23,154 nucleotides of DNA from Flavobacteriales bacterium (GCA_028141885.1 JAOIQU010000024.1:1-23154); one strand, 5' to 3'; shown: positions 1-9,390, counted from the first letter of the stretch. Program-made: numbers and translations. Notes: generated from the sequence alone by a model not told the origin.

Positions 1-1411
1 AACATGCTTTCGAGTAAGGCTTGGCCTGGAATTCGCATTTGGCCCCGTATTCATGCTCCAGACGGTACTGAATCACTTCGAATTGAAGTTCACCAACGGT
101 GCCCACAATTTTGCGGTTACCGGCTTCGCGGATGAACAGCTGGGCGACCCCTTCGTCGGTGAGTTGTTGGATGCCCTTCTCGAGCTGCTTGCTCTTCATG
201 GGGTCCTTGTTCACGAGTTCCTTGAAGATTTCGGGTGAGAAGCTTGGGATGCCCCGGAATTGCAAGTCTTCGCCTTCCGTCAGGGTGTCGCCAATCTTGA
301 AGTTGCCCGTGTCGTAAAGCCCCACCACGTCACCAGGCCAGGCTTGTTCCACCACACTTTTTTCTTGGGCCAAAAAGCTTGCCGGGTTGGCAAACTTGAG
401 CTTCTTGTCCAAGCGCGTGTGCTGGTAGAACGTGTTGCGCTCGAAGCTGCCTGAGCACACCCTCAAGAAGGCGATGCGATCGCGGTGCTTGGGGTCAATG
501 TTCGCGTGGATCTTGAAGATGAAGCCCGTGAATTTTGCTTCATCCGGGGCCACCATGCGGGACGATGTCTCTCGCGGTTTGGGGTTGGGGGCAATGTCCA
601 CAAACGTGTCGAGCATCTCTTGCACCCCAAAGTTGTTGACCGCACTGCCGAAGAACACGGGCGCCAACTTGCCCTCGAGGTAGGGTGCAGGGTCCCACGC
701 GTCGTACACGCCCTCGATCAGCTCCACATCCTCGCGCAACGTGTCGGCGTGTTCTCCCACCAAATCGTCGAGAGAGGCGTCGTCAAGGGAGTCGATGGCC
801 ACCACGTCCTTGGCGACTTTGGTTTTGTCCGCTTGAAACAGACGCAAACTCTTGTTGTAGAGGTTGTACACTCCTTGAAAGGTGTGGCCTTGCGAAATGG
901 GCCAAGAGAGGGGGCGGACTTGAATGTTGAGCTTGGCCTCGACCTCGTCGAGCAGGTCGGTCGGGTCGCGTCCCTCGAGGTCCATCTTGTTGATGAACAC
1001 AATCACCGGGGTATTGCGCATACGACAAACCTCCATGAGACGCTCGGTTTGGGGCTCCACACCCTTCACACAATCGATCACGAGGATGACGCTGTCGACG
1101 GCGGTCAAGGTGCGGTACGTGTCCTCGGCGAAATCGCGGTGACCTGGCGTGTCGAGCAAGTTGATCAGCAAATCCTTGTAGTGGAAAGCCATCACAGAGG
1201 TGGCCACCGAAATGCCGCGTTGGCGCTCGATTTCCATGAAGTCCGAGGCCGCGGTCTTCGTGATCTTGTTGTTTTTGACGGCCCCCGCGGTTTGGATCGC
1301 CCCACCAAAGAGCAGAAACTTCTCGGTCAAGGTGGTTTTCCCTGCGTCAGGGTGGGAGATGATGGCGAACGTTCGTCGACGCTCGATTTGCTGTTGGATC
1401 GCGGCACTCAT
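1..1411 (-). CDS. prfC: Peptide chain release factor 3 (RF3), C-terminus cut off by window edge
   Basis: This is a cytoplasmic translational GTPase that removes RF1/RF2 from the ribosome after termination. The 470 codons present start at the ATG at 1411. The G domain has the P-loop SHPDAGKTT (about residues 19-27), an [13 protein letters not shown] switch region typical of RF3 (about 56-68), DTPGH (about 87-91) and NKMD (about 141-144). Beta-barrel and domain III sequence follows, ending in AKPYSKAC at the left edge. E. coli RF3 has 529 residues, so roughly 60 are missing here. The gene lies 13 bp downstream of the glycosyltransferase and is probably the last visible gene of that operon. It may also have its own promoter, because a TAATTTTG box lies just before the start. 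The long open frame on the opposite strand (485-1438) is a shadow. Identification is firm. Confidence 0.96.
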   Translation of the reverse strand, partial: MSAAIQQQIERRRTFAIISHPDAGKTTLTEKFLLFGGAIQTAGAVKNNKITKTAASDFMEIERQRGISVATSVMAFHYKDLLINLLDTPGHRDFAEDTYRTLTAVDSVILVIDCVKGVEPQTERLMEVCRMRNTPVIVFINKMDLEGRDPTDLLDEVEAKLNIQVRPLSWPISQGHTFQGVYNLYNKSLRLFQADKTKVAKDVVAIDSLDDASLDDLVGEHADTLREDVELIEGVYDAWDPAPYLEGKLAPVFFGSAVNNFGVQEMLDTFVDIAPNPKPRETSSRMVAPDEAKFTGFIFKIHANIDPKHRDRIAFLRVCSGSFERNTFYQHTRLDKKLKFANPASFLAQEKSVVEQAWPGDVVGLYDTGNFKIGDTLTEGEDLQFRGIPSFSPEIFKELVNKDPMKSKQLEKGIQQLTDEGVAQLFIREAGNRKIVGTVGELQFEVIQYRLEHEYGAKCEFQAKPYSKAC

Positions 1412-1419
1412 GGGAAGCC

Positions 1420-1427
1420 CAAAATTA
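1420..1427 (-). promoter_or_regulatory. Possible -7 box (TAATTTTG) directly upstream of prfC
   Basis: Read on the minus strand, TAATTTTG matches the Bacteroidota -7 consensus TAnnTTTG. It overlaps the stop codon of the glycosyltransferase gene and ends 8 nt before the prfC ATG, so transcription would start only a few bases ahead of the start codon. No convincing -33 TTG is seen at the usual 19-20 bp distance, so this is a weak call. Confidence 0.3.
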
Positions 1428-2546
1428 CGCCTTCCTAAGCGACTGCACGAGCATGTCCAGCAATTCATTCCACGCAGGAACGAGGTGCTGCGCGCGACAC
1501 GACTGAACGTAATCGTACCCCGGTTCGGTGCTGGTCCCTCGCTGTTCGGCCGGTCTCATCGCAAGTTGCTGAACTGCTTCGACCAAGGCACCGACATCTC
1601 GCGGGGGGTAAAGCATCCCGCGCCCCCCTCCGAGGATCTCTGAGGTCCCGCCGGCGTCCGTTCCAACGACCGGCACGCGGCGGGCCAAGGCTTCAAGCGT
1701 CACCGTGCCAATGGTTTCTGCGCTGCTGGTCATGGCAAAGCCGTCCAGGGCGTCGTGCACCGGAAGCACATCGGCTTGGCCTGGAAGGAAGTGGGCTCGT
1801 TCGAGGATGCCGAGGTTGCCCGCCATCTCAAGGAGCACATGGCGCTCATCGGTACCGTTGTTGTTGGTGTTGTCCCCCACGAACAGCCAATGGAAGGCGG
1901 GTGGCAATTGTGCCAAGGCGTGAAGGGCGTCCCTTTGGCCTTTGCCCGCGTCCAAGCGCCCCACAGTCCCCATCAGAAACACGTCCGGGGGCAGCTTCAG
2001 TCCCAACGATTGTCGCGCTTCGCGCTTGTCGATGGACTTCGTGGTGAACCAGCGTTCGTCAAGGGGAAGGGGCAGCACGTGGCAACGGTGCTCGGACATG
2101 GGGGTTTTGGCAACGCACTCCGCCTTGAGCCAGTCAAGTCCAGCCACCCAAGCATCAACACGGCGGTATCGAACCCAATGCCAGGGCATGTTTTTGGGCC
2201 GAGGGACTTGCATGGCTTGTTGCATGACAAGTGCGGCACCAAGGGATTTGGCCAAATGTCCGCCCCAATCCAAATCGCGACGGTCACGAATCCAAACGAC
2301 GTCCGCCTTCCTTCCGCGCGCCCAAGACCGCGCATGCCTCTTGCCACCCGTCCTCGAAATCGAAGGCGCAGGAATCAAGGAGAGTCCCCAATCCAGTCCT
2401 TGTTGCCACGCCAGGGTTCCTGCGGGCAAAACCACATCGACGTGGTGTCCGGCCTCCTGCATCCAGCGAGCCATGACCAACATGTTGCGCTCCAAACCAC
2501 CCCAACCATCAGAAGAGGTGAAAAAGCATATGTTCTTGTTGGACAA
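1425..2546 (-). CDS. GT4-like glycosyltransferase (GT-B fold)
   Basis: This is a 373-aa cytosolic or membrane-associated sugar transferase, probably using a nucleotide sugar and acting on cell-surface glycan or lipid. The acceptor cannot be deduced. An N-terminal Rossmann half begins [17 protein letters not shown] (about residues 6-22), with the glycine-rich acceptor loop. The C-terminal half has [12 protein letters not shown] (193-204), whose basic residue probably contacts phosphate. It also has the GT4 E-x7-E pair, E277 and E285, followed by [15 protein letters not shown]. The open frame begins with TTG (2546). No in-frame ATG lies close to the conserved N-terminus, so TTG is the likely start, preceded by an A-rich leader. 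The gene is 15 bp downstream of the SDR gene and 13 bp upstream of prfC. I see no neighbouring polysaccharide locus to indicate a pathway. Confidence 0.87.
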   Translation of the reverse strand: MSNKNICFFTSSDGWGGLERNMLVMARWMQEAGHHVDVVLPAGTLAWQQGLDWGLSLIPAPSISRTGGKRHARSWARGRKADVVWIRDRRDLDWGGHLAKSLGAALVMQQAMQVPRPKNMPWHWVRYRRVDAWVAGLDWLKAECVAKTPMSEHRCHVLPLPLDERWFTTKSIDKREARQSLGLKLPPDVFLMGTVGRLDAGKGQRDALHALAQLPPAFHWLFVGDNTNNNGTDERHVLLEMAGNLGILERAHFLPGQADVLPVHDALDGFAMTSSAETIGTVTLEALARRVPVVGTDAGGTSEILGGGRGMLYPPRDVGALVEAVQQLAMRPAEQRGTSTEPGYDYVQSCRAQHLVPAWNELLDMLVQSLRKA

Positions 2547-2561
2547 TGTTTTGTTTGTTCT

Positions 2562-3290
2562 TTATGATTCTCGACGATCGGGACGGAGGGTCAACTCGCT
2601 GACCACACCTTTCCCTCGGCTTTCCACCGCGAAGAGCACGCCCTCGGCCACGTATTCTGGGGTCATGCCGGCGTCAAATTGAGGTCGGTAATTCGCGCGC
2701 AGTTCTTCGTTGTTGGTGCGGTCAATGAAGGGAGTGTTGACTGCGCCAGGGTTGATTGTGGTCACCGCAAGGTCGTTGCGGAATTCCGTTCTCAAGGATT
2801 CAGAAATGGCCAAAACGGCATGCTTGGTGGCGCAGTACACGCCGCTGTTGGGGAAGACTTGTCGTGCGGCAAGAGACCCGATGTTGATGACATGGCCTTT
2901 GTTCGACAGCAAGGAGGGAAGGGCGGCGTGAATGGTGGACAACACGCCACTGATGTTCACTTCCACCATCGTGTGCCATTCAGTCAGCGGCGCTTCTTGA
3001 AGCGGATTGAAGAGGCCCATGCCCGCGTTGGGGATGACCACGTCAATGCCACCCCACGTCTCCACCATGGCCTTGGCGCAGGCGGACACTTGCTCTGGTG
3101 CCGTCACGTCCAAGGGGTGGGCGATCAATTCGCCTTGGAGGTTTGCCGTCTCACGTGACAGACTTTCGAGTTGATCGAGGCTTCTCGCGGAAGCCCAAAC
3201 GCGGTGTCCAGCGCCTGCCAAGGCGAGCGCGCAAGCGCGGCCAATGCCGCTCGAAGCGCCTGTGATCCAGATGCGAAGGGGAGTCTTCAT
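2562..3290 (-). CDS. SDR-family NAD(P)-dependent oxidoreductase
   Basis: This is a classical short-chain dehydrogenase/reductase of 242 aa, expected to be a soluble NAD(P)H-dependent carbonyl or alcohol oxidoreductase. The substrate is unknown. The cofactor motif TGASSGIG is at 10-17, DV after beta-3 at 61-62, NAG at 88-90, the catalytic serine near S139 in NIGS, and the catalytic pair Y152/K156 in YCATK. The following INPGAVNTPF segment is also typical. Several SDRs with this ITGASSGIG...NAGMG pattern are annotated as 3-hydroxy acid (serine/threonine) dehydrogenases of the YdfG type, but the sequence does not decide this. The ATG at 3290 lies 3 bp after the DUF5103 stop codon, indicating co-transcription and possible translational coupling. 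Family is certain; substrate is not. Confidence 0.92.
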   Translation of the reverse strand: MKTPLRIWITGASSGIGRACALALAGAGHRVWASARSLDQLESLSRETANLQGELIAHPLDVTAPEQVSACAKAMVETWGGIDVVIPNAGMGLFNPLQEAPLTEWHTMVEVNISGVLSTIHAALPSLLSNKGHVINIGSLAARQVFPNSGVYCATKHAVLAISESLRTEFRNDLAVTTINPGAVNTPFIDRTNNEELRANYRPQFDAGMTPEYVAEGVLFAVESRGKGVVSELTLRPDRRES

Positions 3291-3293
3291 GGC

Positions 3294-4552
3294 TCAAGGA
3301 TTGGATTCCCATTGTGCAAATCCGATGACCCGGTCGTAGCCGTCCCAATCGTCGTAATGCACGAGGAGGGTGTACAAGTTGTTGGTTTGAAAGTGGGTCC
3401 CTTCGAGGTCGGACAACGCGCCTGGGTGACCTGGCTTTTGGCCCCGCTCGCGGGCGACGTAGTGGTAGTTGTAATACCCTTGCTTCAGAAGGTGGCGATG
3501 GGTGTAGATGCCTTGTGCTTCGTCGTATTCCATGCGGAATGCATCCAAGCATTGGTGATGTGACATGGCCCCGACAAGGTAGATGTCTCGGTTGACCAAA
3601 GGATGTCTGGTGTCCAAACGCCAATGCACCCAAACGTAATCGCTCCCCGTGAAGGCTTCGAGGCGGTCGTTGTAGGTGACCATGGCGCCGTGGATGTCCT
3701 CGCCTCCGCCGAAGTAGTCGTAAGTGCGTCGTTCATCCTGTTCCAGGTAGAAGTAGAAGTGGTCGACCCGCTCTTCCAGCCGTGCCACGCCACGTGCGGC
3801 GAATTCGAGGCCTTTGAGGTCTGCAAATCGGTGGGTGTTTCCACCTTCAAAAACGTATCCCGCCCGCTGAAAATCGATTTCGGTGCCTTTGATGAAACGC
3901 GGTTGGAGGCCGCCGACAGCGCGATCCCATCTCCAATTGGGAACGACGCTGACATGCAGGCGGTCGTAGGGGTCGGACAAACTGTAGCCCTCTTCAAAAA
4001 TGGAGAAGTGAATTTCTTGGTGGGTTCTCCGGTTTGGGCTTCCACACGACACAAATCCTCATACACCACGAAGCGACGCACGATCACCGGTGTCTCCGGC
4101 TCAGCGGGATCAAACACCTCCAAGAGGTAATTGCCGCTGCGGGTCCATTTGAGGTCCTCGTTGGGCAGAACCAGTTGATGGTGCGTGTAGTCCACCTTGG
4201 TTCCAAAGCTGGCCTCTTCGTCCGCCATGGGGGTCGTGTGAAACCCCTGAATGTATTCGCTTGGGTGCATGTCAGAGGGCTGCCAGTGACGGTCGCAATG
4301 CACCACCCGGACTTCCCAAGTCACGTAATCGCCAGACAAATCGTCAAACCTCAACTCGAGCATGCCGAGGCCATCTTCCTCGGTCAATGGCACAACCGGA
4401 GGGGCCAACGGTGCGCCTGCGGGATGCAGCAAGACTGTTCTCAGGTTGTCGAGGTCAGGAGGGAGCGGGGGAAGGGACGTTTGCTGCCCCATGGAGCACA
4501 GGGGCAACGTCAATGCCATGAACCACGCAAAAATTCCTCTCGACAAAGTCAT
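3294..4552 (-). pseudogene. DUF5103-family secreted protein, interrupted by a one-base frameshift
   Basis: Two minus-strand frames together make one DUF5103 protein of about 419 residues, a Bacteroidota family of unknown function. The N-terminal part starts at the ATG at 4552 with a signal peptide (MTLSRGIFAW..., cleavage near CSMGQQ). It runs through LELRFDDLSGDYVTWEVRVV, HCDRHWQPSDMHPSEYIQGF and SGNYLLEVFDP to RRFVVYE. The C-terminal part continues one frame over, from about THQEIHFSIFEEGY through PNWRWDRAV to the stop at 3294. The second frame opens only after a TGA at 4059-4061, so the shift lies between about 4020 and 4058. The span is 1259 nt, one short of 420 codons, as expected from a single-base deletion. 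No mobile element is present. It may be a sequencing or assembly error, or a real recent mutation. It heads the SDR-glycosyltransferase-prfC run. Confidence 0.85.
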
Positions 4553-4647
4553 GCCCCAAAGTTCGTCGGAAATCCTTTCACGATTTCCCTTTGCGACCGT
4601 GGACAAATCTGGCATCGACTTGGGGTGTTCTTTTGTTTTGTGGGGGC

Positions 4648-4655
4648 TACCTTTG
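4648..4655 (+). promoter_or_regulatory. Candidate -7 box (TACCTTTG) for the nqr operon
   Basis: TACCTTTG matches the Bacteroidota TAnnTTTG -7 consensus. It lies 20 bp upstream of the nqrA ATG, inside the 123-bp divergent region between the DUF5103 gene and nqrA. The expected -33 TTG is poorly matched (TGTT near 4626-4629). A start site near 4659 would leave a leader of about 17 nt. I find no equally good box facing the DUF5103 gene. Confidence 0.42.
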
Positions 4656-4675
4656 CGCCCCGAAAACCTTTGGAC

Positions 4676-6022
4676 ATGTCCAACACTTTGCGAATCAAGA
4701 AGGGGGTCGACATTCGACTGACGGGTGAACCCTCCCTTCAATGTGGTGATGCACCACAACCCAAGGTGGTCGCGATTCAGCCCACCGACTTTCCAGGTTT
4801 GACGCCCAAACTGGCGGTCAAGGAAGGAGCCCAAGTGCAGGCCGGCGACGCCCTGTTCTACGACAAAACGTTCTCTTCGGTCATGTTTGCGAGCCCGGTT
4901 TCGGGCACGGTGAAAGAAGTGGTGCGAGGCGCCAAGCGTCGCATCCTCGCCGTGACCGTGGAGTCGGATGGCGCAGGCACGGCCAAAGATTTTGGCGCCT
5001 GGAGTGGGGGAGATCGCGATGCCCTCGTGGCCCACATGGCGGCCGGAGGTGCATTCGCTGCAATGAGGCAGCGTCCGTTTGACGTGTTGGCCAACCCAGC
5101 CGACACGCCGCGTGCCATCTATGTCAGCGGATTCGACTCGGCCCCCTTGGCTGTGGACACTGGCGTTGTGGTGGAGGGACGCATGGACGACCTCCAGCGC
5201 GGCATCGATGCGCTTGGCGTTCTGGCCGGCGAAGGTGGTGTGCACGTCGGAACCCGTGCCGGAGACAACACCCTCGGTGCGCTGAAAGGGTGCACCCTCA
5301 CGGGATTTGCAGGGCCGCATCCGGCTGGCAACGTGGGCGTGCAGATTCACCACACCGCGCCAATCAACAAGGGCGAGGTGTTGTGGACCATGGGGCTTCA
5401 GGATGTGATCAACCTCGGAACCTTCCTCCGGACGGGTCAATACAGCGCCTCGCGCGTGGTGGCCCTCGGTGGGTCAGAAATGAATGACCCGCGCCACGTC
5501 CGTTCGGTGGCAGGTGCGAAGCTCAGCGACCTCGGCGTTTCCGCCAAGGATGGAGCCCGCATCATCAGCGGCAGCGTCTTGACAGGCAACACTGCCGGCG
5601 CGGAGGGCTACCTCGGCGCATTTGCCACGCAGGTGGTGGCGTTGCCAGAAGGCCACGACCCCAAGTTCCTGTTGACAGAGGGCTGGCTCAGCCCAGGCCT
5701 TAACAAGTTTTCCATGAGCCGTGCGTATCCCACATGGCTCATGCCCAAGAAGAAGCAGTACACGTTGGACACCAACCAAAACGGCGAAGACCGCGCGTTT
5801 GTGGTGAGTGGCCAGTACGAAGCGGTTTTCCCATTTGACATCTATCCCGTGCACTTGATCAAGAGCATCATGGTGAACGACATCGATGCGATGGAGAAGC
5901 TCGGCATCTACGAAGTGGCCCCTGAGGACTTTGCCTTGTGCGAGTTTGTGTGCACCTCGAAAATCCCTGTTCAATCCATCGTGCGCGACGGTTTGGACGC
6001 TTTGAAAGTGGAACTCGGTTGA
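4676..6022 (+). CDS. nqrA: Na+-translocating NADH:quinone reductase subunit A
   Basis: NqrA is the large cytoplasmic, membrane-attached subunit of Na+-NQR, the respiratory complex that oxidises NADH, reduces quinone and pumps Na+. It takes part in quinone binding. The start is the ATG at 4676, where the text MSNTLRIKKGVDIRLTGEP matches the usual NqrA N-terminus. The open frame extends much further upstream, but that part is antisense to DUF5103. The product is 448 aa, the normal family length. The N-terminal region has a biotinyl-lipoyl-like fold signature (KLAVKEGAQVQAGDALFYDK, then ASPVSGTV). Later segments include AIYVSGFDSAPLAVD, HHTAPINKGEVLWTMGLQDV and, near the C-terminus, FPFDIYPVHLIKSIM. 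It is first of six nqr genes in canonical order, with 34 bp before nqrB. Confidence 0.96.
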   Translation: MSNTLRIKKGVDIRLTGEPSLQCGDAPQPKVVAIQPTDFPGLTPKLAVKEGAQVQAGDALFYDKTFSSVMFASPVSGTVKEVVRGAKRRILAVTVESDGAGTAKDFGAWSGGDRDALVAHMAAGGAFAAMRQRPFDVLANPADTPRAIYVSGFDSAPLAVDTGVVVEGRMDDLQRGIDALGVLAGEGGVHVGTRAGDNTLGALKGCTLTGFAGPHPAGNVGVQIHHTAPINKGEVLWTMGLQDVINLGTFLRTGQYSASRVVALGGSEMNDPRHVRSVAGAKLSDLGVSAKDGARIISGSVLTGNTAGAEGYLGAFATQVVALPEGHDPKFLLTEGWLSPGLNKFSMSRAYPTWLMPKKKQYTLDTNQNGEDRAFVVSGQYEAVFPFDIYPVHLIKSIMVNDIDAMEKLGIYEVAPEDFALCEFVCTSKIPVQSIVRDGLDALKVELG

Positions 6023-6056
6023 TCCAATCGGAACAGAACGCAAGAATCAGATTACG

Positions 6057-7274
6057 ATGAAAGCCATTCACAATCTCCTTCAATCGGTCAAGCCTCACTT
6101 CGAAGAGGGCGGCAGCCTGTCGCGCTTTTGGGTGGTGTTTGACTCTCTTGAAACGTTTGCCTTCACACCTGGGCACGTGACGCACAGCGGCGCGCACATC
6201 CGGGACGGCATTGACCTGAAGCGCACCATGTTCTTGGTCATTGTGGCGATGATCCCCTGCCTGTTGTTTGGCATGTGGAACATTGGACACCAATACCACT
6301 TGAGCTTGGGCCAAACCTCCGACATCATCGCCAACGTGATGGTGGGGGCTTGGAAGGTCATTCCACTCATCGTTGTCAGCTACGGTGTGGGCCTTGGGAT
6401 TGAATTTCTTTTTGCGGGCATGCGCGGACACAGCATCAACGAGGGCTACCTCGTGTCGGGCATGTTGATTCCGCTCATCATGCCAGTGGACGTGCCGCTT
6501 TGGATGGTGGCCTTGGCCGTGGCGTTCGCCGTGATTGTGGCGAAGGAAGTCTTCGGCGGCACAGGTATGAACATCTTGAACGTGGCCCTCACAGCGCGTG
6601 CGTTCTTGTTCTTCGCTTACCCCAAGCAGCTCAGCGGTGAGATTTGGATTCACGACGTGGCCACCAGCAAGGCTGGAGGCATGCTCGCCGACGGCTACAC
6701 CGGTGCGACGGCTCTGGGCCACCTCGCCGGCACCGTAGGCACGGCCGCGGACCAAGCGAGCGCAGCCACCATGTCGTTGTTCGCGGAGGGAGGCATGTTC
6801 TCTCTGAGCAACTGCTTCCTGGGGTTGATTCCAGGCTCTGTCGGTGAGACCTCTGCGCTGGCCTGCTTGATTGGCGCGGCGATCCTCATCTGGACCGGCA
6901 TCGGCAGCTGGCGTGTCATCACGTCGTTCCTCGCAGGCGGATTGGTGATGGGCTTCTTGTTCAACCTCATCGGCGCCAACGCTTACATGACCATCAGTCC
7001 GATTCACCAGGTGGTGATGGGTGGATTCATGTTTGGCATGGTGTTCATGGCCACGGATCCAGTGAGTGCCGCCCAAACCAACACGGGCAAGCTCTGGTAC
7101 GGCTTCTTTGGTGGTTTGTTCAGCATCATGATTCGGGTCTTCAACCCAGCTTACCCAGAAGGGGTCATGATGGCCATTCTCTTCATGAATGTCATGGCGC
7201 CGCTCATCGACCACTATGTGATTGAGGCCAACATCAAGCGCCGTGAAAAGCGCCTGACCGTGGCTGCAGCTTAA
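6057..7274 (+). CDS. nqrB: Na+-translocating NADH:quinone reductase subunit B
   Basis: NqrB is the main membrane subunit of Na+-NQR. It carries one covalent FMN, holds riboflavin, and contributes to the Na+ path and quinone site. The 405-aa product has many hydrophobic helices, for example FLVIVAMIPCLLFGM at about 59-73 and VALAVAFAVIVA at about 151-162. The strongly conserved GGTGMNILNVALTARAFLFF block lies at about 167-186. The flavinylation motif TGAT is at 215-218, making Thr218 the expected phosphoester attachment point for FMN, which the downstream ApbE would add. The C-terminal ends in a short basic tail (IKRREKRLTVAAA). Length and motif spacing are normal. A 29-bp gap separates it from nqrC. 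Confidence 0.96.
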   Translation: MKAIHNLLQSVKPHFEEGGSLSRFWVVFDSLETFAFTPGHVTHSGAHIRDGIDLKRTMFLVIVAMIPCLLFGMWNIGHQYHLSLGQTSDIIANVMVGAWKVIPLIVVSYGVGLGIEFLFAGMRGHSINEGYLVSGMLIPLIMPVDVPLWMVALAVAFAVIVAKEVFGGTGMNILNVALTARAFLFFAYPKQLSGEIWIHDVATSKAGGMLADGYTGATALGHLAGTVGTAADQASAATMSLFAEGGMFSLSNCFLGLIPGSVGETSALACLIGAAILIWTGIGSWRVITSFLAGGLVMGFLFNLIGANAYMTISPIHQVVMGGFMFGMVFMATDPVSAAQTNTGKLWYGFFGGLFSIMIRVFNPAYPEGVMMAILFMNVMAPLIDHYVIEANIKRREKRLTVAAA

Positions 7275-7303
7275 CCCAAACACCAACGATCAAGACGAAC
7301 CTC

Positions 7304-8074
7304 ATGGCGATCAACAAAAACGGAACCGGCTACACGTTTGGCTTTGCCATCGTGATGGTGGTTGTGGTGGGAGCGGCCCTTGCGGCCACAGCGATTTCGC
7401 TGAAGCCTCTCCAGCAAGCCAACGCGGCCGACAAAAAGATGATGGACATCCTCGGGGCCATCAAGGTGGACGCACAACGCGACAACGCGAAGCAGCTCTT
7501 TGCAGAGTATGTCACGTCTCGTGTGGCCATCGACGCTTCAGGCACTCAAGTGTCGGTGAAACAAGGGGAAGTGAGCGCGACCGATGCGACCGACCCGTTC
7601 AACATTGACATCAAGAAGGACTACCGTTCGCACAAGCCGGCCAAGGGCGACCTCGCATGGGACAATGCAGGCGACTTGAATTTCCCAGTGTTTGAATGCC
7701 AAAAAGAAGGGGAGACGTATTACGTCGTTCCCATGGTGGGTTCAGGACTTTGGGGTCCGATTTGGGGCTACGTGGCGCTCGAAGGCGACATGCAAACCAT
7801 CTATGGCGCCAAGTTTGACCACAAAACGGAAACGCCTGGCCTTGGCGCAGAAATCAAGGAAGATTTCTTCACCGTGAAGTTTGAAGGCAAAACCCTCGCA
7901 GAGGTTGGACCCACGTACTTCTCCGTGCTGAAGGGTGGGGCCATCACCAACGAGCACAGTGTCGACGGCATCACAGGCGGCACGATCACCTCCAAGGGCG
8001 TGGATGAAATGCTCAACCGCACCATGGGCATTTACCTCAAGTATTTCAACAACGAACAACGCGCGCAACGATGA
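7304..8074 (+). CDS. nqrC: Na+-translocating NADH:quinone reductase subunit C
   Basis: NqrC carries the second covalent FMN of Na+-NQR on a domain exposed to the periplasm, anchored by one N-terminal helix (about residues 12-31, TFGFAIVMVV...AATA). The 256-aa sequence contains PMVGSGLWGPIWGYVAL (143-159) and the flavinylation motif DGITGGTITSKG (221-232). Thr227 is the expected FMN attachment residue. In Vibrio the motif reads SGATxTS; here an alanine is replaced by glycine (TGGTITS), but the acceptor threonine and the following TS are kept. The stop codon overlaps the start of nqrD by 4 bp (ATGA), so the two are translationally coupled. Confidence 0.95.
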   Translation: MAINKNGTGYTFGFAIVMVVVVGAALAATAISLKPLQQANAADKKMMDILGAIKVDAQRDNAKQLFAEYVTSRVAIDASGTQVSVKQGEVSATDATDPFNIDIKKDYRSHKPAKGDLAWDNAGDLNFPVFECQKEGETYYVVPMVGSGLWGPIWGYVALEGDMQTIYGAKFDHKTETPGLGAEIKEDFFTVKFEGKTLAEVGPTYFSVLKGGAITNEHSVDGITGGTITSKGVDEMLNRTMGIYLKYFNNEQRAQR

Positions 8075-8766
8075 GCACAGACACCAACACTGCGGTCGAA
8101 ACCAAGCGTGAGAGCTTGTTCAGCAAAAAGAACCGCAAACTCCTCAAGGATCCCCTGGACGACAGCAACCCCATCACGGTGCAGGTCTTGGGCATTTGCT
8201 CTGCGCTGGCCATCACGGTGCAGCTCCAACAGGCGGTCATCATGAGCCTCTCGGTGCTCTTCGTGATGATTGGCGGCAACGTCATCATCTCTTTGCTCCG
8301 CAACCTCGTTCCAGACCGAATCCGCATCATCGTGCAGCTCGTGGTTGTGGCCTCGCTCGTGATCATCGTGGACCAAGTTTTGAAGGCCTTCCAGCCCGAC
8401 ATCAGCGAAAAGCTCTCCGTCTTTGTCGGATTGATCATCACGAACTGCATCATAATGGGCCGCCTTGAGGCGTTCGCCTTGGGCAACAAGCCTGGGCCGT
8501 CGCTCCTTGACGCCATCGGCAACGCAATGGGATACGCGTGGATCCTCCTCGTGGTCTCCATCGTTCGTGAGATCTTCGGCAGCGGGGCCATCTCGCTTCC
8601 CGGCATGGGCCAAGTGAAGTTCTTGCCTTCGAGCTGGTTCATCTCTGAAGGGGGCTTCTACGAGAACAACAACTTGATGATTTTGCCTCCGATGGCCTTG
8701 ATCACAGTGGGCATCATCATTTGGATTCAACGCAGCCGCAACCAGGCACTCATCGAAGAAAACTAA
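8071..8766 (+). CDS. nqrD: Na+-translocating NADH:quinone reductase subunit D
   Basis: NqrD is a six-helix membrane subunit that pairs with NqrE in an inverted arrangement. The two together hold an iron or 2Fe-2S centre within the membrane. The 231-aa product begins with about 25 polar, charged residues, longer than the roughly 210-aa Vibrio protein. Then come NPITVQVLGICSALAITV and further helices. The two expected metal-ligand cysteines are visible: Cys43 (GICSALAIT) and Cys126 (ITNCIIMGR). GNAMGYAWILLVVSIVREIFGSG is a conserved family block. The start overlaps nqrC by 4 bp, and nqrE follows after 3 bp. Confidence 0.95.
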   Translation: MSTDTNTAVETKRESLFSKKNRKLLKDPLDDSNPITVQVLGICSALAITVQLQQAVIMSLSVLFVMIGGNVIISLLRNLVPDRIRIIVQLVVVASLVIIVDQVLKAFQPDISEKLSVFVGLIITNCIIMGRLEAFALGNKPGPSLLDAIGNAMGYAWILLVVSIVREIFGSGAISLPGMGQVKFLPSSWFISEGGFYENNNLMILPPMALITVGIIIWIQRSRNQALIEEN

Positions 8767-8769
8767 GAC

Positions 8770-9384
8770 ATGGAATACCTAAGCATCTTCGTGAAGGGCA
8801 TCTTCATCGAGAACATGATTTTCGCCTACTTCCTGGGCATGTGTTCTTACCTCGCGGTGTCCAAAACCGTCAAAACCGCCAACGGTCTCGGCCTCGCGGT
8901 GATTTTCGTGTTGGGCATCACAGTGCCGATCAACTACCTCCTCGAGAACTACGTGCTCAAGGAGGGGGCGCTTGCCTGGCTGAACCCTGAGTACGCCAAC
9001 GTCGACTTGAGCTTCTTGAGCTTCATCATGTTCATCGCGGTCATCGCATCGATGGTGCAGCTCGTGGAAATGATCGTCGAGAAGTTCGCTCCCGCGCTCT
9101 ACGGCGCACTCGGCATCTTCCTGCCACTCATCGCGGTGAACTGTTCCATCCTCGGTGGCGCCCTCTTCATGCAGGACCGTCAGTACCCGAGCATCGGGGA
9201 GGCCACGGTCTTTGGATTGGGCAGCGGCGTGGGATGGTGGCTCGCCATCGTGGCCATCGCGGCCATCCGTGAAAAGATTCGTTACTCACATGTGCCTGCT
9301 CCACTCCGTGGTTTGGGCATCACATTCATCATCACTGGACTCATGGGCATCGCGTTCATGAGCTTCATGGGCATTGAAATCTGA
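8770..9384 (+). CDS. nqrE: Na+-translocating NADH:quinone reductase subunit E
   Basis: NqrE is a 204-aa membrane subunit, homologous to NqrD with opposite topology. It supplies the other two cysteines for the intramembrane iron-sulfur centre. Cys25 lies in [11 protein letters not shown] and Cys125 in [10 protein letters not shown], both in the expected half-helix contexts. About six hydrophobic segments are recognisable, ending with [21 protein letters not shown]. Length agrees with the family (about 198-206 aa). It sits between nqrD (3 bp) and nqrF (6 bp), so all three are probably one translational unit. Because this subunit needs iron inserted into the membrane, an assembly factor is expected; see the four-cysteine protein at 13793-13996. 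Confidence 0.96.
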   Translation: MEYLSIFVKGIFIENMIFAYFLGMCSYLAVSKTVKTANGLGLAVIFVLGITVPINYLLENYVLKEGALAWLNPEYANVDLSFLSFIMFIAVIASMVQLVEMIVEKFAPALYGALGIFLPLIAVNCSILGGALFMQDRQYPSIGEATVFGLGSGVGWWLAIVAIAAIREKIRYSHVPAPLRGLGITFIITGLMGIAFMSFMGIEI

Positions 9385-9390
9385 TCAGAC

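Noticed and set aside
485..1438. Long plus-strand open frame (317 codons) opposite prfC
   Set aside because: It is fully antisense to a clear RF3 gene. Its translation is rich in His, Val, Arg and Gly with no recognisable domain; it is a by-product of codon bias.
4032..4038. CCCAAAC on the minus strand as a slippery site for programmed -1 frameshifting in the DUF5103 gene
   Set aside because: The heptamer fits X XXY YYZ by letters, but the zero-frame codons are GCC CAA ACC, so it is in the wrong phase. I also see no downstream stimulatory structure. DUF5103 genes are not known to need frameshifting.
4553..5440. Upstream extension of the DUF5103 minus-strand frame across nqrA
   Set aside because: The extension is antisense to nqrA and has no family match. 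The ATG at 4552 with a signal peptide is the natural start.
5868..7286. 472-codon minus-strand open frame opposite nqrB
   Set aside because: It has a His-, Glu- and Arg-rich composition and no motifs, and lies entirely antisense to nqrB; it is a shadow.
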